Part shown: positions 10,218-18,169 of the stretch, piece by piece | How positions within the stretch are numbered: the stretch's first letter is position 1 | Layout: the number at the start of each line of letters is the position of its first letter | Source: Sedimentisphaerales bacterium | GTDB lineage: Bacteria; Planctomycetota; Phycisphaerae; Sedimentisphaerales; SM23-30 | DNA: 33,957 bases | Direction: 5' to 3' | NCBI GenBank assembly: GCA_016930855.1 | Contig: JAFGFX010000228.1 | Coordinates: 1-33,957 of the forward strand | Notes under the pieces: generated by a model | Database searches by the model: none | Seen by the model: only the letters and a program-made list of their open reading frames with translations | What the model was told of the DNA's origin: nothing | Program-made: the position numbers and the translations under genes

Positions 10218-10658
10218 TTAATCCAGGATCAGACCGAGACTTTGTACCTGTTTTTTCAGGGATTCCCGCTGGATCGGCTTGATCATGTAGGCGTTGCAGC
10301 CGGAGCGGAAGGCCTGCTGCTTGTCGTTGTCCCCGTCCAGGCAGGTCGTCATGATGACCTTGACGCCTTCCGGCCGGTCAATGCCCTGGATCTCTTCGAG
10401 GCGGCGGATCTCCGACAGGGCCTCATGCCCGTTCATTTCCGGCATCATGATATCCATGCAGATCAGGTCGTACGGGCGCTTGTCCTCCAGGGAATTGGCG
10501 AAGGCATCCACCGCTTGGGAACCGTCGTTCGCCACGGCGCAGTCCCCGAATCGGGAGAGTATCGATTTCAAAACCCTGCTGCAAATCGGATCATCTTCCA
10601 CTACCAGGCTTTTCATGCTTTGTTCCCCGTTTCTGTTTTGGGGCTGCTCGACGATCAT
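10218..10658 (-). CDS. CheY-like single-domain response regulator
   Basis: 'MKSLVVEDDPICSRVLKSILSRFG...YDLICMDIMMPEMNGHEALSEIRRLEE...VKVIMTTCLDGDNDKQQAFRSGCNAYMIKPI'. Start at MIVEQPQ (AAGGGAG upstream) or MKSL (10616). Confidence 0.85.
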   Translation of the reverse strand: MIVEQPQNRNGEQSMKSLVVEDDPICSRVLKSILSRFGDCAVANDGSQAVDAFANSLEDKRPYDLICMDIMMPEMNGHEALSEIRRLEEIQGIDRPEGVKVIMTTCLDGDNDKQQAFRSGCNAYMIKPIQRESLKKQVQSLGLILD

Positions 10659-10999
10659 AAAGACTCCCTTCCTTTTATTTTCTATTTCGCCTGGCAGACC
10701 CCATGGTAAGCTCGGCAGGCTTGGATTTATCGGTCGTTGGCGCGGTTGCCCTCGCCGTTGCCGCCTGTCGCATCCCGACTCGACGTAAGCGAAATACTGC
10801 TTAGGGGATGTATCGGCCGATGGCGGAATCCACTTTATCCCGGAAATCATTATTATCCCCGCCGGCCGCCGGGGATCCGGCCGGAGTTGGCCGCTCCGGC
10901 TGCCCGGGAAACCCGGCCGGTGGCACCATAAGGCATTGTCAGAATCCCCCCTCGCCGGTATACTTGCCTCGGCGCTGGACAGATACACCCGCCTTGGAG

Positions 11000-11842
11000 A
11001 TGTCTATGGAACTGGCCATGATCAACGACACGATCGTCCCGATCGCCGAGGCCCGCATCCCGGCCCACGACCGCGGCCTGTTTTTCGGCGACGGCGTGTA
11101 TGAGGTGGTCGCCGCCGCCGGCGGCCGGCTCTTTGGCCTGGACCGACACCTGCGGCGGCTGGAACACAGTCTGCGGGAGATGGACATGCTGGGGCGGGTG
11201 GACCTGGAGTTGATCGAGCAGCGGGTCCGCCGGGCCTACGCCGAGGCGCAATTGCCCGACGCGAAGGTCTATTTCCACCTCACCCGCGGATGTGCCCTGC
11301 GGGCCCACGAATACGACAGCGATTGGCAGCCGAACTTCTTCTTGACCGTCGGGGCCCGCCGCCGCCTGCCGTTTGAAACCGTCACCGCCATCACCCATCC
11401 GGACTGGCGCTGGAAGCGTTGCGATATCAAGTCGCTCAATCTGCTGGCCAACGTACTGGCCCAGAACGCCGCCCGCCGGCAGGGGGCGTACGAGGCCCTG
11501 CTGGTCGACGAGAACCATTGCGTCCTGGAGGCCACCGCCAATTCCGTGCTTCTGGTCCGGGATTCCGTCCTGCGGACCGCCCCCCTGCATGCCAATATTC
11601 TGCCCGGCATCACCCGGGCCCTGTTGCTGGAATGGGCCCCGGCGTTCGGCCTGGCGGTTCGCGAGGAATCCTTCACCGTCGAAGAGGCCTGCCAGGCGGA
11701 CGAACTGATGCTCACCGGCACGACCTCCGAGGTTCTGGGCGTCCGCCAGCTCGACGGCCGCATGATCGCCGACGGCCGGCCGGGCCCCTGCACCCGGCGG
11801 TTCCGGCAGCGGCTGCAGGAGGCCATGCAACAGGATCGTTAG
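11000..11842 (+). CDS. Class IV PLP-dependent aminotransferase (D-amino acid / branched-chain aminotransferase-like)
   Basis: 'IPAHDRGLFFGDGVYEVVAAAGGRLFGLDRHLRRLEHSL', 'CDIKSLNLLANVLAQNAARRQGAYEALLVDENHCVLEATANSVLLV', 'ILPGITRALLLEWA', 'ADELMLTGTTSEVLGV'. Confidence 0.85.
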   Translation: MSMELAMINDTIVPIAEARIPAHDRGLFFGDGVYEVVAAAGGRLFGLDRHLRRLEHSLREMDMLGRVDLELIEQRVRRAYAEAQLPDAKVYFHLTRGCALRAHEYDSDWQPNFFLTVGARRRLPFETVTAITHPDWRWKRCDIKSLNLLANVLAQNAARRQGAYEALLVDENHCVLEATANSVLLVRDSVLRTAPLHANILPGITRALLLEWAPAFGLAVREESFTVEEACQADELMLTGTTSEVLGVRQLDGRMIADGRPGPCTRRFRQRLQEAMQQDR

Positions 11843-11947
11843 GGTGGAAGGCGGCGTAACCGTACGGGGGGGTATTCTCGTTCTCCCGGTGCAAGGCGCC
11901 CACTTTTTTAGGTGGCATGACCGTGCGGCCGGTGTAGCTGCTGCGTG

Positions 11948-12370
11948 TTACTTGGTCTTGTAGGCCTGCCGGGGATCGTAAACCGGTTCGGCGACGAACT
12001 CCAGCCGGCTGTCGCTGCCGGCCTCCAGGCGGCGGTAGAAGCAGGATTGATAGCCGACGTGGCACTGTCCGGCATCGACCTGCACCTTGAGGATCAGGCA
12101 GTCCTGATCGCAGTCGACCAGGATCTCCCGCACCTGCTGGGTGTGGCCGGACTGCTCCCCCTTGGTCCACAGCGCGCCGCGGGAGCGGGAATAATAGGTG
12201 GCCCGGCCCGTCGCGATCGTGCGGGACAGGGCCTCCTTGTTCATATAGGCAACCATCAGCACCTGGCCGGTTTCGGCATCCTGGGCGATCGCCGGCAACA
12301 GGCCGTGGGCGTTGAATTGCGGGGTAAACTGGGTTCCGGTTTCGATTTCCTTGCTGGCAGACATTCTCAT
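11948..12370 (-). CDS. hisI: Phosphoribosyl-AMP cyclohydrolase
   Basis: 'GLLPAIAQDAETGQVLMVAYMNKEALSRTIATGRATYYSRSRGALWTKGEQSGHTQQVREILVDCDQDCLILKVQVDAGQCHVGYQSCFYR'. Confidence 0.95.
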   Translation of the reverse strand: MRMSASKEIETGTQFTPQFNAHGLLPAIAQDAETGQVLMVAYMNKEALSRTIATGRATYYSRSRGALWTKGEQSGHTQQVREILVDCDQDCLILKVQVDAGQCHVGYQSCFYRRLEAGSDSRLEFVAEPVYDPRQAYKTK

Positions 12371-12454
12371 TTCTCCGGGCAGTAAAGACGAATCCTCCCT
12401 TGCTGGCGGTTCGATCAGGCCACAGGGTAACGCCGGGGGCGGCAAACACAAAGG

Positions 12455-13135
12455 TTATTTTTCGACGCCGGCGATATTCATAATCGCCGGCGGACAGATC
12501 CCGAACACCCGCTGATCGACGGTATCGAAGCCGGCCTGGGTCAGCAGCCGCTCGAAGCGCCGGGCCGAGCAGTGGTGTACGTGGTTTTCGGCCCGGGCGA
12601 CGCAGATGTCGAAGATGAAATGTCCCAGCGGATCATCGCGGCAACCGTCGATGAGGATCAGACGGCCGCCGGGCCGCAGCACCCGGCGCATCTCGCCGGC
12701 GGCCCGGTCCTGATGGGGGTAGTGGTGGAAGGAATTGCAGCAGGTGATCAGATCGAAATATGCCTCGGGAAACGGCAGATGCTCGGCGTCGCCCAGGGTG
12801 AACGCCAGTCGGTCCTGCCCGTCGCACAGCTGGGCCTTTTCCCGGGCGTAGTGCAGCATATTTTCCGACATGTCCAGCCCGAATCCGCTGCGGATGCGGT
12901 CGCCGAACGCCAGACAATGCATCAGAAGCGTGCCGGTGCCGCAGCCGATATCGAGGATCCGGATCGGTTCCCACCCCCGGCGTAACCAGTGTCGGATCTG
13001 GGCCAGCACCCGGCGATGGCTGGGGTTGAACAGCAGGATGTTGATCATGCCGCGATCGTAATGGTGTGCCCAGCGCTGAAAATGCACGTGGGCGCTTTGT
13101 TTCCATTCATGTCGGTGATCGCCTTGACGGCTCAT
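12455..13135 (-). CDS. Class I SAM-dependent methyltransferase
   Basis: 'IRILDIGCGTGTLLMHCLAFGDRIRSGFGLDMSENMLHYAREKA...FTLGDAEHLPFPEAYFDLITCCNSFHHYP...EMRRVLRPGGRLILIDG'. Confidence 0.85.
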   Translation of the reverse strand: MSRQGDHRHEWKQSAHVHFQRWAHHYDRGMINILLFNPSHRRVLAQIRHWLRRGWEPIRILDIGCGTGTLLMHCLAFGDRIRSGFGLDMSENMLHYAREKAQLCDGQDRLAFTLGDAEHLPFPEAYFDLITCCNSFHHYPHQDRAAGEMRRVLRPGGRLILIDGCRDDPLGHFIFDICVARAENHVHHCSARRFERLLTQAGFDTVDQRVFGICPPAIMNIAGVEK

Positions 13136-13508
13136 AAAGGCCCTCCTGTCGATGCCGCTGCCGCATCGATATATTCGGACGTAGCTTTTGTGCCGGGAGC
13201 GAATTTATATCAAACCAGTATAATCCTGCGGCCAAGTAAATCAAGCCCGCCGGCCGAACCGGCAGAAACGGTCGTATGGTCCTCTGGGAGATGAATTTAT
13301 ATCGGACGGCGGAAAGCGCCCAAAACCGCCTCAGCCCTGGCGATTCCCCGCTGAAGTCGGCCGCCCCGCCGGTCGAAAAGGGATATATCTACGGGTGGCG
13401 ACCGGGACGGACCGGACCGGCCGGGCCCACCAGTCCGATATGGCCGGGGATGCCGCCAACCGATCCCTCCGGCCCTGCCGGAGAAACAGCAGGCAAACGG
13501 GACCGAAC

Positions 13509-14753
13509 GTGAAACTGGATAAGATCGAAAAACTTCTTCGCGACTGCTCGCTGAACGAGTTGGAAGCGGTCGAACGGATGCTCCAGGAATTGCTGGTCAA
13601 GGCCAAGATCACCTGTGAGCAGTTGGCGGACGACGACGGCCGCAAGCGCCGCAAGGAGCCCCGCTTCGAGACCAACATGCTGGGCACGCTCACCCGGTTG
13701 ACCGACGTCAAGCCGGGCGAGCGCAAGGAATTCAGCGTCACGATCCGGGACGTCTCCCGGAATGGCATGAAACTGATCGTCGATCCGAATTTCATCCCGT
13801 CGCGGGTCGTGGAGATCACCTTCGCCGCCCCCGGCGGCAAGATCAAGCGCAGCATGCTGGAGATCGTCCGCATGCGGAAGATGGTGAACGAAGACGGCAG
13901 TTGGCTGGAAATCGGCTGTCGCAGCATCGTTGAGGAACATGTCCGGCGGCTGCGGCTTCAGGAGGAAAAGATCGCCAAAATGCGCAGCAAGCTGCACACC
14001 AAAACCAATATCCTGGTCCTGGTGGTCGGACCGGACAATGACCAGACCAATCAATTGGTCGGGCGGATCAAGGGGGCCGGCTACCAGGCCAACCACATCA
14101 CCGGCCTGCGCCAGGCCCTGATGACTGCGGAGAAATTGGCCGCCCAGTTGGCGATTCTTTGTCAGGGTTCCCAGATCTGCGAGGACGAAAAGATGCTGGC
14201 GGATCTGAAGACGGCCCCGCCGTCCCTGGCCCTGTTGGCGTTGGTCGATAACGACTCCGAACGTTTCGATCTGCTCAGCAATGGGGTGGACGAATGTTTG
14301 ACGCGGATTCAGGGGCATGTGCGTGATGATTTCCTGTTTCATTCCATGGAACGGGCCCTCGTCGGCCATGTCGTGCGCCGCCGGGACGGGCATTGCCCGA
14401 CGGCCAAGGCGCTGGTCCTCAGCCAGAGCAGCTCCAAGGTCAACCTGGTATGTTATCAACTGGAGGATCAGGGCTACGGCACCCGTATTGCCGAGACCGT
14501 CGAGGAGGCCAAAGGCTTCGATGGCCGGGAATTCGACATGGTATTTGCCGATTTTAACATGCTCAAGCCGGAGGAGTTCGACCAGGTCGTTCAACACTTT
14601 TGCGCCCTGCCGGTGATCGCCCTCTGCGACGATCTGACATTTGGGCATCAATCCATGAGCCGCGGGGCGAATAACTATCTCTGTATGCCCCCCAGCCGGG
14701 AGGAGATGCGGATGGTCCTGGAAAGCGCCGTCGCCACGTCGTCGAGTATGTGA
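13509..14753 (+). CDS. PilZ-domain protein with two C-terminal receiver-like (pseudo-receiver) domains
   Basis: GTG start at 13509 inside the longer ORF 13395-14753; PilZ signature 'RKRRKEPRFETNMLGTL...DVSRNGMKLIV'; two alpha/beta receiver-like segments 'NILVLVVGPDNDQTNQL...' and 'KALVLSQSSSKVNLVCYQLEDQGYGTRIAE...FDMVFADFNML'. Confidence 0.7.
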   Translation: MKLDKIEKLLRDCSLNELEAVERMLQELLVKAKITCEQLADDDGRKRRKEPRFETNMLGTLTRLTDVKPGERKEFSVTIRDVSRNGMKLIVDPNFIPSRVVEITFAAPGGKIKRSMLEIVRMRKMVNEDGSWLEIGCRSIVEEHVRRLRLQEEKIAKMRSKLHTKTNILVLVVGPDNDQTNQLVGRIKGAGYQANHITGLRQALMTAEKLAAQLAILCQGSQICEDEKMLADLKTAPPSLALLALVDNDSERFDLLSNGVDECLTRIQGHVRDDFLFHSMERALVGHVVRRRDGHCPTAKALVLSQSSSKVNLVCYQLEDQGYGTRIAETVEEAKGFDGREFDMVFADFNMLKPEEFDQVVQHFCALPVIALCDDLTFGHQSMSRGANNYLCMPPSREEMRMVLESAVATSSSM

Positions 14754-14899
14754 CGGTGTTTGACGATCGTAAATACTTTTTAATAAAGGATTAACGAATA
14801 CTAGCATTATATGCCTCCCGTTATATCGAGGCGAAATCTCCGGCTATTTCCGGTGTCCTTTTGAAATAAATATATTGTAAATCCTTTGATTATAGACAC

Positions 14900-14927
14900 T
14901 TACAAAATTACACGTCATATTTTGTAA
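14900..14927. repeat. Perfect 9-bp inverted repeat TTACAAAAT-N10-ATTTTGTAA, candidate second operator
   Basis: Direct reading of the sequence; located 17 bp upstream of the -35 box. Confidence 0.6.
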
Positions 14928-14944
14928 TTAATTCCCAAATTCCT

Positions 14945-14973
14945 TTGACATGGTGTATTGGAAAATGTAATAT
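14945..14973 (+). promoter_or_regulatory. Near-consensus promoter TTGACA-N17-TAATAT upstream of the rex-hydrogenase operon
   Basis: TTGACA 14945-14950, 17-nt spacer, TAATAT 14968-14973, in an AT-rich intergenic region. Confidence 0.75.
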
Positions 14974-14974
14974 T

Positions 14975-14996
14975 CATTGTGATATTTATAACAATG
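14975..14996. promoter_or_regulatory. Rex-like operator
   Basis: CATTGTGATATTTATAACAATG: imperfect 8-bp inverted repeat (CATTGTGA / TAACAATG, one mismatch) with 6-bp spacer, matching the known TTGTGA-N6-TCACAA-like Rex site pattern; lies just 3' of the -10 box and upstream of rex. Confidence 0.7.
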
Positions 14997-15020
14997 TTAT
15001 ATTTGTAACGAAAGGATAAT

Positions 15021-15641
15021 TTGTTGGTACGGGAAAAGACAATCGGTCGCTTGAGCCTTTATCGCCGTTTGCTGACGGAACTACAGGGCGAGGGCCCAAA
15101 GTCGGTCTATTCCCACCAGTTGGCGGCACGGGCCGGCGTTTCGGCCGCCCAGATCCGCCGCGACTTCATGATCCTGGGCTACAGCGGCAGCCCCGCCCAG
15201 GGCTATGAGGTGGCCAAATTGCTCGACAGCATCACCCATTTTTTGGATGCCCCAGAGAGCCAGGGGGCCATCCTGGTGGGGGTGGGTAACCTCGGCCGGG
15301 CCCTGTTGGCCTATTTCGGCACCGGCCGGGCCCGGCTGCGGATCGAGGCCGCCTGCGACAACGATCCGAAGAAGATCCAGCGGGTCATCCATGGTTGTCA
15401 TTGTTATGCCATGGTTGAAATGCCCGAGGTCATCCGTCGGCAGTCGATACGAACGGCGATTATCACCGTGCCGGCCCCGGAGGCCCAGGCGGTGGCCAAC
15501 GATCTGATCGAGGCGGGGATCCGGGGGATATTGAATTTCGCCCCCGTCCGGTTGCATGTCCCGGAAGGGGTGTTTGTGGAGAATATGGATATGGCGGTCG
15601 CCCTGGAAAAGGTGGCCTTTTTTGCCCGCCAGCACGTGTAG
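15021..15641 (+). CDS. rex: Redox-sensing transcriptional repressor Rex
   Basis: 'TIGRLSLYRRLLTELQGEGPKSVYSHQLAARAGVSAAQIRRDFMILGYSGSPAQGYEVAKLL...GAILVGVGNLGRALLAYFG...IEAACDNDPKKI...TAIITVPAPEAQAVANDLIEAGIRGILNFAPVRLHVPEGVFVENMDMAVALEKVAF'. TTG start after AAAGGA. Confidence 0.95.
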   Translation: MLVREKTIGRLSLYRRLLTELQGEGPKSVYSHQLAARAGVSAAQIRRDFMILGYSGSPAQGYEVAKLLDSITHFLDAPESQGAILVGVGNLGRALLAYFGTGRARLRIEAACDNDPKKIQRVIHGCHCYAMVEMPEVIRRQSIRTAIITVPAPEAQAVANDLIEAGIRGILNFAPVRLHVPEGVFVENMDMAVALEKVAFFARQHV

Positions 15642-15658
15642 CGCGAAGGAAGAGAACC

Positions 15659-16171
15659 ATGCCTGTATCATCAACATCGATGGCGGATCGGATAGAAACC
15701 ATCTTGACGAGATACCCCAACGGCAAGCGCGATGCCCTGATCCCCCTGCTCCAGGACATCCAAGAGGATCTGGGTTTTCTTTCCCGCCAGGCGGTCCTGC
15801 AGGTCGGCAGGCATCTGAATCTGCCCGCCAGCAAGATCTACGGCGTGGCGACCTTTTACAACCAGTTTCGCTTCGAGCCCCAGGGCCGGTTCCATATCCA
15901 GGTCTGCCGGGGAACCGCCTGCCATGTCAAGGGCTCCGCGATCGTGCTGGAAACCCTCCAGCAGCATCTCGGCATCGGACCCAATCAGACCAGCCGCGAC
16001 GGCCAGTTCAGCCTGGAGGTGGTGGCGTGCATCGGGGCCTGCGGACTGGCGCCGGTCATCAGCATCAACGGTGAATTCTTCGGCGGGGTCACCCCGGAGA
16101 AGATCCCGGACATCATCGAGGCGGTTCGCCGTCAGGACCAGAAAGACCCAGATCATGATCAACACTTTTGA
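15659..16171 (+). CDS. NuoE/HndA-like [2Fe-2S] thioredoxin-fold subunit of NAD(P)-linked [FeFe] hydrogenase
   Basis: 'NGKRDALIPLLQDIQEDLGFLSRQAVLQVGRHLNLPASKIYGVATFYNQFRFEPQGRFHIQVCRGTACHVKGS...VACIGACGLAPVISING'. Confidence 0.93.
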   Translation: MPVSSTSMADRIETILTRYPNGKRDALIPLLQDIQEDLGFLSRQAVLQVGRHLNLPASKIYGVATFYNQFRFEPQGRFHIQVCRGTACHVKGSAIVLETLQQHLGIGPNQTSRDGQFSLEVVACIGACGLAPVISINGEFFGGVTPEKIPDIIEAVRRQDQKDPDHDQHF

Positions 16172-18149
16172 AACCAATTGTTGTGCCCAATGCCAGCACA
16201 CCCCCCAGCGGCCCTGTCCGGACCGGATCGATTGCCTCCAGGACCGGCCGCGCTGTCATGAGAAAGAGGCCTGCCACCGGCAGCGATTGGAACTCATGGC
16301 GCAGCTGCGGCGGGAAACCCTCACGCGGCCGGCCATTTTCGTGGGCACCGGCACCTGCGGCCTGGGGGCCGGCGCCGGCAAGACCATGGCGGCGGTGCGG
16401 CGCTTTCTGGCGGATCGCGACCTCCAGGCGGACCTGATCGAGGTCGGCTGCATCGGCCTTTGTGCCGCCGAACCGATTCTCGACGTCCAATTACCCGCGC
16501 GGACGCGGGTCTCCTTCCAGCAGGTCACCGAAGACAAGGTGTCCTCCCTGCTGGCGGCGGTGCTGGCCGGGCAGATTCCGGCCGATTCGGTCATCGCCCA
16601 GCATCGTGGTGACGGCCTGGAGGCCTGGCCGGACGTGTGGTTTCTGGACGAACACCCCTTTTTCGCCCCGCAGCAGCGGATCGTCCTGGCCAATTGCGGC
16701 CTGATCGATCCGGCCAGTTTCGACGAATATATCGCCCGCGGCGGTTACCAGGCCCTCGCCCATGTGCTGCGGCAAAACACCAGTGCCGAGCTATGCGACC
16801 GGATCGAGCAAAGCGGCCTGCGCGGCCGGGGCGGCGGCGGATTTCCCACGGGGGAAAAATGGAAATTCGCCCTGGCCGCCCAGGCCGATCAGAAATACCT
16901 GATCTGCAACGCCGATGAAGGCGATCCGGGCGCGTTCATGGACCGGGCGGTGATCGAGGGCGATCCCCATCGCCTGCTGGAGGGCATGGCGATCGGGGCG
17001 TACGCCATCGGGGCGACCAAGGCCTATGTCTATATCCGGGCGGAGTACCCGCTGGCCATCCGCCGCCTGAAAAAGGCCATCGCCCAGGCCCGCGGCGCCG
17101 GCCTGCTGGGCGAGAACATCCTCGACAGCGGCTTTCACCTGGACATCGTCATCAAGCAGGGGGCCGGCGCCTTCGTCTGCGGCGAGGAAACCGCCCTCAT
17201 CCAGAGCATCGAGGGCAAGCGCGGCATGCCCCGTCCCCGGCCGCCCTTCCCGGCCGTGCAGGGGCTGTTCGGCAAGCCCACCATCATCAACAACGTCGAG
17301 ACGCTGGCCAATGTCCCCGCGATCGTCAGCCGCGGGGCCGAATGGTTCAGCGCCATCGGCACCGCCAACAGCAAAGGCACCAAGGTCTTCGCCCTGTCGG
17401 GCAAGGTGAAACTGACCGGCCTGATCGAGGTCGCCATGGGGACCTCCCTCCGGCAGATCATCTTCGATATCGGCGGGGGCATCCCCGCCGGCAAGTCCTT
17501 CAAGGCCGTCCAGATCGGCGGTCCCTCCGGCGGCTGCATCCCGGCGGAGCACCTGGACATCGAGATCGACTACGAATCCCTCAAGACCGTGGGGGCCATG
17601 ATGGGCTCGGGCGGCCTGGTGGTGATGGACGAGGATACCTGCATGGTCGATCTGGCCAAGTTCTTCATGGATTTCATCCAGCGCGAGAGTTGCGGCAAGT
17701 GCATCCCCTGCCGGGAGGGAACCCGGCGGATGCTGGAGATCCTCCGGCGGATCACCCGCGCCCGCCGGGACGAGACCGGCACCGATGCCCTGGAACGCTT
17801 CAAGGGGATCATGTACCTCCAGCGGCTCGCCGAGGTCATCAAGGATACCAGCCTCTGCGGATTGGGCCAGACCGCGCCCAATCCGGTCCTGAGCACCCTA
17901 CGCTGGTTTCACGACGAGTACGAGGCCCATATCTACGAGCGCCGCTGTCCGGCCGGCGCCTGTCGCGAGCTGCTGGAGTACCGGATCGATCCCCAGGCGT
18001 GCAAGGGCTGCACGCTCTGCGCCAAGAAATGCCCCGCCGATGCCGTCCGGGGCGTCGCCAAGGGCCCCCATTACATCATCCCGGAAAAGTGCATCGGCTG
18101 CGGAACCTGTGTCCAGGTCTGTCGCTTCGGCGCGGTCATCGCCGAATAA
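16155..18149 (+). CDS. NuoF/HndC-like flavin/Fe-S NADH-binding subunit of [FeFe] hydrogenase, with C-terminal 2x[4Fe-4S] ferredoxin
   Basis: ATG at 16155; 'LRGRGGGGFPTGEKWKFA', 'KYLICNADEGDPGAFMDRAVIEGDPH', 'GAGAFVCGEETALIQSIEGKRGMPRPRPPFPA', 'ESCGKCIPCREGTRRMLEIL', 'CKGCTLCAKKCPADAV...CIGCGTCVQVCRFGAV'. Confidence 0.95.
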   Translation: MINTFETNCCAQCQHTPQRPCPDRIDCLQDRPRCHEKEACHRQRLELMAQLRRETLTRPAIFVGTGTCGLGAGAGKTMAAVRRFLADRDLQADLIEVGCIGLCAAEPILDVQLPARTRVSFQQVTEDKVSSLLAAVLAGQIPADSVIAQHRGDGLEAWPDVWFLDEHPFFAPQQRIVLANCGLIDPASFDEYIARGGYQALAHVLRQNTSAELCDRIEQSGLRGRGGGGFPTGEKWKFALAAQADQKYLICNADEGDPGAFMDRAVIEGDPHRLLEGMAIGAYAIGATKAYVYIRAEYPLAIRRLKKAIAQARGAGLLGENILDSGFHLDIVIKQGAGAFVCGEETALIQSIEGKRGMPRPRPPFPAVQGLFGKPTIINNVETLANVPAIVSRGAEWFSAIGTANSKGTKVFALSGKVKLTGLIEVAMGTSLRQIIFDIGGGIPAGKSFKAVQIGGPSGGCIPAEHLDIEIDYESLKTVGAMMGSGGLVVMDEDTCMVDLAKFFMDFIQRESCGKCIPCREGTRRMLEILRRITRARRDETGTDALERFKGIMYLQRLAEVIKDTSLCGLGQTAPNPVLSTLRWFHDEYEAHIYERRCPAGACRELLEYRIDPQACKGCTLCAKKCPADAVRGVAKGPHYIIPEKCIGCGTCVQVCRFGAVIAE

Positions 18150-18169
18150 CTTCCTGCGAGGAACCCAAC

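Noticed and set aside
14757-14860. Rho-independent terminator after the PilZ gene
   Set aside because: Only a 5-bp GCCTC/GAGGC stem without a following U-tract; too weak to call.
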